Of a DNA stretch of 64,000 nucleotides, positions 8,683-18,633 are shown piece after piece. A program made the position numbers and the translations under genes. Below the pieces are notes generated by a model. The model was not told the origin of the DNA. It saw nothing but the letters and a program-made list of their open reading frames with translations, and ran no database searches. Origin of the DNA: Trichomonas vaginalis G3 (taxonomy: Eukaryota; Parabasalia; Trichomonadida; Trichomonadidae); contig NC_067204.1 in assembly GCF_026262505.1 (NCBI RefSeq), positions 434,001 to 498,000 of the forward strand. Direction: 5' to 3'. Each line of letters opens with the position of its first letter. Position 1 is the stretch's first letter.

Positions 8683-8740
8683 AAAACTCTTGAATTTTCC
8701 CGAAATAAAAAATAAAGTTAGTTTTATTTTATTTATTTTT

Positions 8741-8752
8741 TTTATTTTGTAT
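8741..8752 (+). promoter_or_regulatory. TTTATTTTGTAT box, gene at 8765
   Basis: TTTATTTTGTAT ends 12 bases before the ATG and is followed by AAAAGAACAGAA. The same box at near-identical distance precedes the genes at 10559 and 11259. Confidence 0.6.
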
Positions 8753-8764
8753 AAAAGAACAGAA

Positions 8765-9703
8765 ATGTCAACAATCGGCACAACAGCAATTCAAACAACT
8801 ACAGCACCAAACTCGTTAGTTATGAATCCAACATCTATGTTAGTAGAGATGAAAAGCTTCATTCCTTCTTCATATACTTTCGAAACAAAAATCCAGAAGA
8901 TAAAGCAGGAATTGTTAACAAGTAATTTAGACTGTACCGCACAGAATGAAACAAATGAACAGTATCTTTATAACATGCAGGACATTATTGACCATTTACC
9001 TAAACTACCTGAAATTCAGCAACAAAAACTAACTATTCCTGAATTCGACGAAATTGAAGTCAAAGCAACTGACTCGGTAGAAATAAAGAAGTTCATACGA
9101 AAGGTAAATTATGAATTCCTTGGTTTTCATTGCAACCATAAGGTTATGGACAAAGATTGCGATATGGTATATAAGAATGTTTCTGACCTTTACAAATCTG
9201 AAGAATTTAAGACCTACGACAACTTTGTTTCATTAGTTGCAAAATGTGTTTGGGAAATAAGAGATAAAGATAGTAGGGGTAAGGTATGGAACGAACAAAT
9301 AAGACCAGCAGCTTTTGAGATGAAGAAAACCATTGACGCCTTAGTTGTTTTAGCAGGTAAGGTTTCAGAATATAACGCAAAAATGAATCCGCAATGTTCT
9401 AAATGTAAAGCAGCAATGAGGAAATATAACTACTCCGTCAAAGAGATAGAACGTATGCGAAACGACTATGCAGACTTAAAGAAAGAAGCAGAAAAGCCAG
9501 CAGAAGATAAAATGGATATGTTAGAATTTCTGAACAAAAACTATCCAACAGCAGAAGATTTCCTTCTATCTGACGTCAAGAAGAAGTATAAAGAAACTTT
9601 CGGCATTGTTAAAACATTCGATGTACTAAAAGAAGAAATAGAAGCTACGAAACTGTTTAAAGTCATGAACCATCGCAACATATACCATGTAAAACGCTTG
9701 TAA
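8765..9703 (+). CDS. Unrecognised helical Maverick protein, 312 residues
   Basis: I use ATG 8765 (MSTIGTTAIQTTTAPNSL) because it follows the shared TTTATTTTGTAT box. The protein is charged and mainly helical. A CSKCKAAMRKYNYSVKEIE segment around residue 210 has a CxxC pair. A Glu/Lys-rich C-terminal helix follows, and the protein ends NIYHVKRL. It is enclosed by the two oppositely oriented palindrome arrays, so its product may act with them. A near-copy of its last codons (YHVKRL-like) appears again at about 9855-9880. I do not recognise the family. Confidence 0.65.
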   Translation: MSTIGTTAIQTTTAPNSLVMNPTSMLVEMKSFIPSSYTFETKIQKIKQELLTSNLDCTAQNETNEQYLYNMQDIIDHLPKLPEIQQQKLTIPEFDEIEVKATDSVEIKKFIRKVNYEFLGFHCNHKVMDKDCDMVYKNVSDLYKSEEFKTYDNFVSLVAKCVWEIRDKDSRGKVWNEQIRPAAFEMKKTIDALVVLAGKVSEYNAKMNPQCSKCKAAMRKYNYSVKEIERMRNDYADLKKEAEKPAEDKMDMLEFLNKNYPTAEDFLLSDVKKKYKETFGIVKTFDVLKEEIEATKLFKVMNHRNIYHVKRL

Positions 9704-9705
9704 AT

Positions 9706-10385
9706 AGTTATGTTAGAAAACATGTTAGAAAACATGTTAGATCTAACATTCTAACATAAACATTATTTTTGCTGAATTCAGCAACAAAATTCTGAGTAAA
9801 ATAATTTTTAGGGCATGTGTCAAACCGTTGAGTTTTCACAAAATTTTAAAAATAACGTTTACCATGTGAAACGCTTATAAAATAACTGAGGTTAGAAAAC
9901 ATGTTAGAAAACATGTTAGATCTAACATTCTAACATAAACATTATTTTTGGGTCCTTTACACTCATTACGAAGAAGTCTTGACAAAACATGTACGATGAA
10001 ATCATGAAAATTCATGAGGTTAGAAAAGAGGTTAGAAAAGAGGTTAGATCTAACATTCTACCCTAAACATTATTTTTTGGTCATTTACGCTCATTACGAA
10101 GAAGTCTTGACAAAACATTTACGAAGAAATCATGAAAATTCATGAGGTTAGAAAAGAGGTTAGAAAACAGGTTAGATCTAACATTCTACCCTAAACATTA
10201 TTTTTTGGTCATTTACGCTCATTACGAAGAAGTCTTGACAAAACATTTACGAAGAAGTCTTGACAAAACATTTACGAAGAAGTTTTGACAAAACATTTAC
10301 GAAGAAATCATGAAAATTCAAGAGGTTAGAAAACGTGTTAGAAAACATGTTAGATCTAACATTCTAACATAAACTTTATTTTTGC
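9706..10385. repeat. Palindrome array, right arm (five units, inverted)
   Basis: Five units centred on GTTAGATCTAAC at 9736, 9915, 10043, 10171 and 10349, in the opposite orientation to the left arm (half-sites GTTAGAAAA now lie to the left). Between units are tandem repeats of about 25 bp, such as ACGAAGAAGTCTTGACAAAA, which is the reverse of the left-arm spacer. Flanks at 9770 and 10385 share GCTGAATTCAGCAACAAAAT. There is no gene from 9704 to 10558. Confidence 0.85.
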
Positions 10386-10533
10386 TGAATTCAGCAACAA
10401 AATTCTGAGTAAAATAATTTTTAGGGCATATGCTTGCTTCCCTCGGAAAAACCGAGAGAAGAGATTCAGCAACAAAAATCATGAATTTCCTTAAGATAGA
10501 AAAAATAAAGTTAGTTTTTTATAAAATATTTTT

Positions 10534-10545
10534 TTTATTTTGTAT
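10534..10545 (+). promoter_or_regulatory. TTTATTTTGTAT box, KilA-N gene
   Basis: TTTATTTTGTAT, 13 bases before ATG 10559, followed by GTAAGAACAGAAA. A further upstream module (CCTTAAGATAGAAAAAATAA at about 10490) also occurs before the gene at 7810. Confidence 0.6.
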
Positions 10546-10558
10546 GTAAGAACAGAAA

Positions 10559-11170
10559 ATGACAAACAATGAGTTTGAAACAGTTAGAAAGATAGACAAT
10601 GACACCAAAGTGGTTAGAATAGGTGATTTAAACGTAAGATACTCAAAGAAATACAACAAATATTCTTTGTCAGACATTATATCTCCATCTGGAAAGAAAC
10701 CAAGCGACTGGGTTAGAAATGCTTCAACTCAGAAAATTTTGACAAGAAATCCTAAGCTCATGATATCGGTAAGATTCTATGGAACTACAGCATATCTCAT
10801 CGACAAAAGTCTTATACCAATAGTTTTGTTATGGTTAGACCCAGTTGTTGGATATAACTTCATAACTTATGGTTCATTCGATACGGAACGTTGCAGTGAA
10901 GGCTTACTTTACATCGTTCAGAAACCGAAGGACTTCAATACAAAGAGATATAAGATAGGAAGAACATATAATATAACTAAAAGATATGACAGTACAGTCA
11001 ATAGAGTCAGGGTTGTGTTTGTTAATGATATGAGAGCTGCAGAAACAGAACTACTTGAAAAGTTTGAGAAAATGTATGGTGCTCCCACGAAAGGTAAGGA
11101 AACGTTTAAAGTAGATGAGATAGATAAAGCTATAAAATTATTTGACGAAGTTGCTGAAAAATACATGTAA
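10559..11170 (+). CDS. KilA-N plus T5orf172/GIY-YIG-type protein
   Basis: 203 residues in one open frame. The N-terminal half (about 20-95) looks like a KilA-N DNA-binding domain: YSLSDIISPSGKKPSDWVRN, then STQKIL. The C-terminal half (about 115-195) matches the T5orf172 branch of the GIY-YIG fold: GLLYIVQKP...KRYKIGRTYNITKRYD, then RVVFVNDMRAAETELLEKF. This combination is known from phages, large DNA viruses and some viral-like elements; its role there is poorly defined (DNA binding, possibly nuclease or regulator). Here it lies beside the palindrome arrays and shares a promoter box with two neighbours. Confidence 0.78.
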   Translation: MTNNEFETVRKIDNDTKVVRIGDLNVRYSKKYNKYSLSDIISPSGKKPSDWVRNASTQKILTRNPKLMISVRFYGTTAYLIDKSLIPIVLLWLDPVVGYNFITYGSFDTERCSEGLLYIVQKPKDFNTKRYKIGRTYNITKRYDSTVNRVRVVFVNDMRAAETELLEKFEKMYGAPTKGKETFKVDEIDKAIKLFDEVAEKYM

Positions 11171-11234
11171 AGTGTTTATTTTTGGTCTTTTGTGAAAGTC
11201 AGAAAATAACGCTAATTTTTTTCTAACAAATTTT

Positions 11235-11246
11235 TTTATTTTGTAT
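11235..11246 (+). promoter_or_regulatory. TTTATTTTGTAT box, second KilA-N gene
   Basis: TTTATTTTGTAT, 12 bases before ATG 11259, followed by GTAAAGACAGAT. Confidence 0.6.
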
Positions 11247-11258
11247 GTAAAGACAGAT

Positions 11259-12096
11259 ATGTCAACAACAGAGAACACAACAACAGTTATAGTCCATGAA
11301 GCTATAAATGAAGAATATGAGTGGGTTCAGTTTAACAAACAACTCCGTCTCATTCGTTCGGTCAAAGACGATGTACCAAATGCAAAGTATTTTGACAGCA
11401 TGTTTTGCTCCAGATACCAAACATACAGACGAATTGGTTCAAAACCAAAGCACACAAGAACTTTTGAGCGAAGCACAGCGAGACATACTTTTTTCTGAAA
11501 ACAGTGAAGAACAGCGAGCCCGACTTCCTTCGGGGTCGCCTAAAACTCATGAAAACAGTGAAGAACAGCGAGCCCGACTTCCTTCGGGGTCGCCAAAACT
11601 CTATGAAAATCGTAAAAATTTGCCAAATGGTTTGAGAGGTTGGTATGTACATAGACTTCTTGTAAATGCTGTTGCAATGTGGGCTTCGCCTCGTTATGCT
11701 TGGAATGTTTACAAACTTCTTGACGAAATTCATAGACAAGAACGTGAAGAGCTAGAGAACAAGCTTGAAGCAAAGACAAAGCATTCAGAAAAGAATACCA
11801 CGTTCGGTACCAAAAGGAAAGGAAAGAACTATAAGTATATGATTTATACTGAAGAGATGGAAATGAGAAGATAAGATATGGTTATGTTGCATTTAGTCAG
11901 AAGAAACAACAAAAGCTTTTACGACCTTGCTAAGATTTACAAATCTGACAGAAATTGGTTCTATCGCGAAAACTTACCGATTTCAATGACACCGAATGAA
12001 GATGTGAAACAAATAGTTCAGATACGTTACCTCAAACACACTATGATATTAAAGGTTGTACAATACTTTACATTCAAAGAAGATTTGCCTTGTTAA
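11259..12096 (+). pseudogene. Second KilA-N protein of the Maverick, broken
   Basis: The KilA-N signature is clear in LRGWYVHRLLVNAVAMWASP followed by RYAWNVYKLLDEIHRQERE. The N-terminal start is MSTTENTTTVIVHEAINEEY; the C-terminal region is basic (GTKRKGKNYKYM) and is followed by LHLVRRNNKSFYDLAKIYK. Upstream of the KilA-N domain lies a duplicated 54-base unit with a GC-rich hairpin. Related KilA-N proteins bind DNA. Fossil, broken. Confidence 0.7.
11495..11606. repeat. Duplicated 54-base unit with GC-rich hairpin
   Basis: GAAAACAGTGAAGAACAGCG... occurs twice in tandem. Each unit contains GCGAGCCCGA and TCGGGGTCGC, an imperfect 10-bp stem around CTTCCT. Its base composition is far above that of the AT-rich surroundings. 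Confidence 0.7.
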
Positions 12097-12169
12097 AGAA
12101 AAAAATAACAGAGTATTTTGACAACTTCAAACAAGCAGAGTAAATGTCTTTATTTTTACGCTTGACTTT

Positions 12170-13022
12170 TTACAATTGAACTTTGTTTGCGTAGATATGA
12201 ATTCTGAAAGAAGTATGAGGGTCTTGTATGACTTTGTACTTCTCCCATAGTTCATGTCTGTCAAACTTACCTGCCATGGACTCTTTCATAGTTCCATGAA
12301 ATCGTCTTCGGACAATCCGGGGAAAAGTATTATGTCAGTAAGTATTCTTTAACATCCTTACTTAAACTCTTGCTGTCTGTACACATATTACGACTGAGAT
12401 GTTAAGTGTCTGAGCTTTTTAAGAATTCGACACATATCTTGTTCTCTGTTCTTTAACAAAGGATGAGAGGCAAATCATCTAAGATAAGAAGACATCTATG
12501 AGGGTAAGTCTTCCAATCGTAAGATTGCAATTTCTTCGAAATGTATTCTATCTCTTTCTGTTTGTTTCTGAAGTGTTTCTTCTCTAATATTCTCTGCATT
12601 TCCTCATTTGGGTCTTTAAACTTGAATTTATATACTCATTTATAGCATTATACTTCAAAACTCTTCTTTGGTACTTCTTTATCCAATCTAACAACTCAGT
12701 ATCCTTTATACATACTAACTTAGACTTCTTTATAATATCTTTGAACGAATTGACGGTTTGGTCAAATTGACCAGAAGTCGACAAATAACAACTAACTCAT
12801 AGAATGGGTTCTTCTCATCTAGTTCTTGTTGTTGTGCAGCCATTTTAAGATAAGTGAAAGTCTTACCCGACCCAGGTGGTGCAATTAGACCTGTTATACC
12901 ATTCTGAGCAAATAAGAACTTGTCATGTATAGGCTTTATCTGAGCATTTTCTAACTTCCTCTTGTTCTTCTTCAAAACATTCTCAATTTCTTGTCAATGT
13001 CAGCAAACTTTTTTTCTAACAT
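12170..13022 (-). pseudogene. Genome-packaging ATPase (A32/FtsK-like), broken
   Basis: The Walker A loop is GLIAPPGSGKTFTYLK, and the following helix and strand (MAAQQQELDEKNPFYELVVIC) fit the packaging ATPases of Mavericks and related viruses. The start is at 13022, divergent from the gene at 13058 with 35 bases between. In the family the enzyme drives DNA into the capsid. Its 3' limit is approximate. Fossil, broken. Confidence 0.7.
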
Positions 13023-13057
13023 ATTTTTAGAAAAATTAAATTTTTATCTTTTAGAAA

Positions 13058-13519
13058 ATGTCTAGTGATTTCGCTATCTATATTCGAGACAAGCTTTTTG
13101 ACTCTAAAACTTCTGTCGACCATAAAATCTTACATAGTGTAAACAAGAAAGGGAATTTGTTCTAAAGTTCTGTTTTCTGGGAATATGACAAGAACCATAA
13201 AACATTAAGCAGAGCAGTCTTAAAATTTGTCAATGACAGACTTGTTGACAGAGATGACGCCTCTTGGAGAGATGAAGTCCAACAAAACTTCTTAGAATGC
13301 AAAGAAGACACATGCGCTGTTCTTGAAGATGAAATAGAAAACAGAATAGATGAGCTATTAAAGGACAAAGAACTTTTACATAAATATGGTTGCGCCAAAT
13401 TTGACATAACTCCACCAGAGAAGAAGAAGAGAGAAAAGAAAGAAAAGAAAGAGAAAAAAGTAGAAGAAGAGAAGAAAGAACCAGAGCCAGTTCCAGAGAA
13501 AAAGAAATTTGACATGTAA
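13058..13519 (+). pseudogene. Lys/Glu-rich Maverick protein, broken
   Basis: Starts MSSDFAIYIRDKLFDSKTSV. The later part has LVDRDDASWRDEVQQNFLEC and a strongly charged tail (EKKKREKKEKKEKKVEEEKK). It is the only plus-strand gene inside the minus-strand block from 12.2 to 21.8 kb, apart from 16681. I do not recognise it. Fossil, broken. Confidence 0.5.
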
Positions 13520-13539
13520 AAATAAAATTTTATTTTTAG

Positions 13540-13952
13540 AACATTTCTGGGTCAAGTCAATGTTCTCTTCCTCTTTAGGAGTAAACACTGGCTTAGACTC
13601 TAAAATCTTTTTACCAACTTACCTTGAACTTCAACTATCTTAGACTCATAATATTCATAGTCGTCTGCTTTTTTGGTTCATAAGGTATAACAAGTTTGTA
13701 TGCTTTACCTTCTTCGAGTTTTGAGAACTTTCTGTCAAAATTTTCTTTGACTGTCAACATACCGTCAATGTATAAGTCTTCAAAAGTTGCACCACTTTTT
13801 CTAACAACAGCAAACTTAACTGGTGCAATGTTCCAAATTTTGTCAAATGTAGACTTTTCAAAATTGTAGAAGTAAACATTCAAATATGCGAATGGAGCTA
13901 ACTTATCTTTGACTTCTGTCATGTACTTATTTACTGAGATGAATTTCGTCAT
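13540..13952 (-). pseudogene. Unrecognised Maverick protein (MTKFISVNKYMTEV...), broken
   Basis: Alternating hydrophobic strands (AYLNVYFYNFEKSTFDKIWN, VKFAVVRKSGATFEDLYIDG) and a Lys/Glu-rich end suggest a small beta-rich protein. It lies between the helicase and the ATPase on the same strand, so a role in DNA handling (for example single-strand binding) is possible but is only inferred from position. Fossil, broken. Confidence 0.45.
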
Positions 13953-13989
13953 CTTTTCTATCGGATAAAAAATATTTTTTTTAAAATTT

Positions 13990-15216
13990 ACTCAGAAAAA
14001 ATTTTCTTTGTATATACACCATTCTGACATCTAAAAGACTTTTGACATTTGCCAAGAATGTACGTTTAGAAGCTGCCATATAACCATATTCTTGACAATA
14101 TTGTTTATACGAATCGTACAATGACCTTTCATCTAATGACACAAAGTCTTTCATCTATGAACAGTTCATATACACTCTTGTTTGCTTCTAACAATGTTTG
14201 TCTCTCTTCTGTATGTGGGAATTTGTCTTGGATTGAACTTAGAAATATCTAATGTCATAAAGTATGAGAACAAGTGGTTGTAAAAGTCAGATGTCAAAGT
14301 TTCTGCTAAGTCGTCAAAATATTCTGTATCTTGCATATGAGAATCTGACGTTCTGACAACTACATATCTTCTGTCAGAACTTTCTAACTTCATCGGAACA
14401 ACATTGTTTGAAAACCATAATGAAGTTTGCAACATTTTCACAAACTCTTTGTCTTTATACTTTCTTTCAACAACTCCAACTTTATCTGTTATAAGACTCT
14501 TCAAAGCATCTGAGTTCAAACTTTTGTTGTATCTATACTTTGAAGTTCATTGCAAACTATAGTTTCATATTCTCAATTGAAGAGTTAAATTTACCGCAGA
14601 TGTTTTCTAAGTTTGTCATATTAGGGTTCGAATAACCTTCTAATAGTTTGCATAAGATATCTGTAAAGAATGTGTTCTTACCTGTTCCTTGTTTTCCAAT
14701 TATAATGAGAGCAGTTTCATTTTTAGCACTTGGATGTTGTAAGATATTTGCAAACCAACATAAGATATACTCATAGACTCTTTCGTTTCCATTGCATATA
14801 ATTTCTTTGACATGGTCTAACCAAGCTTCTATAATACTGTGTTTCCATTCTACTTGTTCGTATTTATATCCAGTGAAGATAGAATAGAAGTTTGGAGAAG
14901 GTGTATAGAACTTTATACCTCGAACTGAAAATCTTCAAGTTTTGACAATAAGATATCCCAAGCATCTAACATCTTCATTCCAACTTGTACAACTTTTATT
15001 TTCTTAAGTTTCTGTCTACATTCTTGTTCAGACACTATTGTTGCTCTTGGTTTGTTAAAGACAACATCCCATTCTTTCATGAATAACATTCTGGGGCAGA
15101 GTCAACATAAATGACTAAACGTTTCAAATTCTCGACTGCTTTGTTATAGTCTCTAAATGGACACATTTTCTGAATGCTTGGAAGTCATAAAAATCTGAAA
15201 CATCTATCTTGTACAT
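13990..15216 (-). pseudogene. Superfamily-3 helicase (D5/NrS-1-like), broken
   Basis: Walker A region ALIIIGKQGTGKNTFFTDIL, followed by FSNNVVPMKLESSDRRYVVV and TLTSDFYNHLFSYF, is the order seen in superfamily-3 helicases of phages, large DNA viruses and some Polintons (NrS-1/D5-type). The upstream part contains YKYEQVEWKHSIIEAWLDHV. The start at ATG 15216 is fixed by the T-rich box shared exactly with the polymerase gene, which suggests co-expression of the replication genes. Fossil, broken. Confidence 0.75.
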
Positions 15217-15235
15217 TTTTATAAAAATAAAAAAA
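15217..15235 (-). promoter_or_regulatory. T-rich box before helicase gene
   Basis: Read on the minus strand, TTTTTTTATTTTTATAAAA lies directly before ATG 15216, identical to the box before the polymerase gene at 3428-3446. Confidence 0.6.
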
Positions 15236-15245
15236 TAATATTTTT

Positions 15246-16079
15246 TTATTCTTGACTTTGTTGTTCCATTTGTTGCATTTGTTGTTCTTGAGCTATTTGT
15301 TGTTCTTGAGCTATTTGTTGTTCTTGAGCTATTTGTTGTTGAAGTTGTTCTTGTAATACAATACTTTCACCAGTTGCATCTTCCAATTCGAAACTTTCTG
15401 CCGTCATTGACAAATACATAGGACATAAAAGTTTTACAGGAACAAAGTTTGCGTCAACTAATGTCAACGTTATACTTGCCAAAGTGTTTGAGTTCACTAA
15501 GGTTGAAAATTCTGCATTCGAATGAACAATAGGCAAACCAGCAGAGAAAGTATTGTTTATACGCATAAGTATCTTTTTGGTCATAATAGTTTTGTCGACA
15601 TTCGAATAACACTTTGAACCTAAGTTTGAAACAATATATAAAATAGGTGTACTTAAAGTCAATGGAACAGACATTCCTTGTATGACACCTTTTCCTGTTA
15701 TAGGAAACTGTTGGTAGTAAAAACCAGAAATAAGTTTTGTATTATAGCTCATATTGTTTATAGTAAACTCAGTCGGACATCCAAACATAATGAAACCTGC
15801 TCTAGTTGCAGCACATGTTACACCCGTACTTAAAGTATTAAATAAGTCAACAAAACCTGTTGGTGGTATATCTGAGTAAGTATCTTCAAAGGAGTATTTT
15901 TTACCATTCAACAACAATAAAGTCTTCTGGTGTCAAAAGAGCAAAACAGGCTTTAGTCGTCATTGTGTTTAAGGTTAGTTTACAATATCGTCCTTGAGGA
16001 CTTTTGTAAGTTTGTTGTTATAGAATTATATGACTCAGGGTTTTTAGTCGTAATAGTATAAACATTATGTCTTCTGCCA
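15246..16079 (-). pseudogene. Candidate minor capsid (penton) protein, broken
   Basis: Beta-rich throughout (for example FIMFGCPTEFTINNMSYNTK, LISGFYYQQFPITGKGVIQG and STPILYIVSNLG), with size and position next to the major capsid gene fitting the single-jelly-roll penton of Mavericks. The C-terminus is a tandem repeat of QEQQIAQ. The assignment is by context and composition, not by a signature motif. Fossil, broken. Confidence 0.5.
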
Positions 16080-16084
16080 TTTAC

Positions 16085-16662
16085 TTAGCAAATAAATTTT
16101 AATGAAATGTTGTGGTCGTCAAATATTTTTATAACGTCTGAGAAACTATATTTTAAGTTCAACGTTTCACCTCCTTTCATAACGTATATCTTGTCAATGA
16201 CATTATATGAAACACCACAGCAACTAATGTCGGGTTCTATTTCTTTGATGTTTATATCGTCTGCCTCTGTCAAAATTTCAAATAGTTCTTTCAAAACTTC
16301 ATGAGGTGCAATGACATATGAGTTCACTTTTACAGGGTTGTTTCGACCAAGTTTAACATTATACTTAAAGCTTGACAAATCTTCTCCTGAGTTTTGAAGT
16401 TTGTCTTTCAGTTGTTGGTAGTCGTTTCGAATATCTGCAACAGAATTAAGTCTCTGTTGACTTCAGGATATGTTGGTTCTTTTACAGGAACAATTGTTAT
16501 ACCATCTTCGTCTTCGTATGGTTTTCCCACTTCAACATTTCTGTCTTTGACATTGACAACAACACTTTGACTGTTTGTTTGAGTTGGTGAATTTAACTTC
16601 ACATCTGCCACCGCCATTAAACCTTTTGAAACACTTACGCTTCTATTTTTCGGAAATGACAT
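16085..16662 (-). pseudogene. Unrecognised Maverick protein (MSFPKNRSVSVSKG...), broken
   Basis: The N-terminal part is Ser/Val-rich (TNSQSVVVNVKDRNVEVGKP). The C-terminal part has a globular look (EVLKELFEILTEADDINIKE, ISCCGVSYNVIDKIYVMKG). It lies between the candidate penton and major capsid genes and shares an 18-bp divergent upstream region with the gene at 16681. Possibly a virion or assembly protein, by position only. Fossil, broken. Confidence 0.5.
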
Positions 16663-16680
16663 TTTACTTCGAATAAAAAT
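16663..16680. promoter_or_regulatory. 18-bp divergent intergenic region
   Basis: TTTACTTCGAATAAAAAT separates the start codons at 16662 (minus) and 16681 (plus). GAATAAAA also occurs in the 18-bp divergent region at 58561-58578 of copy 2. Confidence 0.5.
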
Positions 16681-16990
16681 ATGGACGTATTTGAGTATCT
16701 CTTCGAATTGAAGCAAAACAAGGTTTATACTCACAAACAATACAAATACATTGACAGAATAGTTCTTTACACAAAAATGGAAAATGTTATAGAATAGCAG
16801 TCTTTGCTGAACCTAAATATTTTTAAAGCAAAGAAAGTTGGTATAACTGAAATGGTGAAAGTTCTTGAAGCAGACAAAAATATAACTTCAAAACTGACCG
16901 ATATTACTAAAGGAAAGTTTATAATACAATATTATGTCAAAACTGGCGTACTGTCAATATTTGACGGAGAGAGTCAGTTCAAGAACAACT
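16681..16990 (+). pseudogene. Short plus-strand Maverick gene, broken
   Basis: Starts MDVFEYLFELKQNKVYTHKQ. Later segments include EMVKVLEADKNITSKL and KFIIQYYVKTGVLSIFDGES. About 100 residues, converging tail-to-tail on the major capsid gene. I do not recognise it. Fossil, broken. Confidence 0.4.
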
Positions 16991-18601
16991 TACTGACCTG
17001 CTGCCAAAATCTGCTCGATGGAAGCTGTCGTTATGCCAATCTGAGGAGCCCCAGCAGGTTTCATCGAACGAATCTTCAAAAGAGCATCTTCCGTGAAAAG
17101 TGCTATGGTTTTGTAAACTTCTTTGCTTTCAAATTCATCTGGACCGTCTCTGTCACCAGTATATTGTATTTGAACTGTACCAACAGTTGAAATACCACCC
17201 ATAAAGTCTTCTGAGTCAGCAAATGGAATGCCAAGCCAAAAGTTTGAAACGGTCTCCATTTGTATATTGAGTTTTTTGACTTCCTGTATGAGTCCATACT
17301 TTCACATATGGCATAATAGAACTTTGCATTTCAGGGTTAATAGTTGTTGTGAAGTTGTTGTTAAAGTTCATAGCATCTAATGTCAAGTTGTATGACCTCA
17401 TATCCTCAACTGTAGAATATTCTTCTCTTGGATAATATTTGCCATCTATGTTTATATGATATTTAATACCAGGGTTGTAGAAACAAGAATAGTCATTTAT
17501 AGTTTCGTCTGAACAGTACAAACATAGTATCTGCATGTTTCATTGCAGTTGTTAAAGCAATATCTGTTCTTGCACCTGGGTCAGCACTTTGGTTTCCAAC
17601 TTCACCTGCAAAGTCTTTGACAGATATTTGGTGTATAGGGAACATAAGTGGAACTGCAATATATTTGGCAGCTAAAGCATTTGAAAATATCTGGGTCCAA
17701 CATATAAACGGCAAGTCTGCTTTCTATTCTCTTGCATTCAAACTTTTCGCATGTAAACTTAACTGGGTCCCAAGCAGTTCCAGCAGCATTGAAATAATAG
17801 TTTACTTCAGTGTTGAAGTTTGAGAAACCAAAGTCTAAGTCAACTTTGTCTTTGCAAAAGTCGGCGAATGACGTTTGATTTGTTCCCTTTACGTCTGTAA
17901 TAGTGAATGGGTCTTGTGTTGGTGCAATGACTAAGTTATTTTTGCTTGGAGTAAGTTCAATAGAAATTTTTTCCTGCCCAGTTTGGCAAGTATCTTAAAA
18001 ACCTGAAGATGAGGAAAGATGACAAAGGAACTCTAAGTTTCAGTTTTACTTTGGTTACTGCTGCTGCAGTTTGTTCAGAAAGGTTAACATAAACTCCTGG
18101 AACGTTAGGGTCAAGTCTTCTTATTTTCTCAATAGTTGCATACTGGTCTGTTTGTTCTCTAGCTTGTGGTTGTACTGAGTTTCTTAAAGCGAACCATTCA
18201 TAGTTTGCCCATGTTACTGTTTGAACTAAGTCAGAGTTAGAATATATCTTATATCCCATAAAAACTTCTGGAGCATATTGGTATCCGACATAGAAAATTC
18301 CATTGCAACCTTTCTTGTCAGACAACTTGGCAGAAGGTTTTATTTCAATGTCTTGTTCCACGTATAAGAATGAGTTGTCAATAGAAATAATATGAAACCT
18401 GTCGCAAGCAATATCTACTGTTGTTGAAGAACCTTCTCCAAACTCACCTACGTTTCCATAAGAAACAGCAGTTGTATATTCGTAAGTTCCAGGAACTATT
18501 TCTGACCTTCTAATGGCATTGTCGCATTCGTTTATACCATTCAGAAACATTTCCGTTCATGGCATCCAAACTGTTGGCGTTATATTCTGAGCGGCGTACA
18601 T
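16990..18601 (-). pseudogene. Major capsid protein (double jelly-roll type), broken
   Basis: About 540 residues starting MYAAQNITPTVWMP. Long beta-rich stretches (STTVDIACDRFHIISIDNSF, FLYVEQDIEIKPSAKLSD) and a C-terminal MGGISTVGTVQIQYTGDRDG fit Maverick major capsid proteins, as does its place beside the candidate penton. In the family this protein forms the icosahedral shell. Fossil, broken. Confidence 0.6.
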
Positions 18602-18633
18602 TTCATATGGGTAAAAATATAGAATAGTTGGAT

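Noticed and set aside
7574-10385. Palindrome array as a CRISPR array
   Set aside because: Units are palindromic with near-identical spacers, in a eukaryotic element, and there are no cas-like genes.
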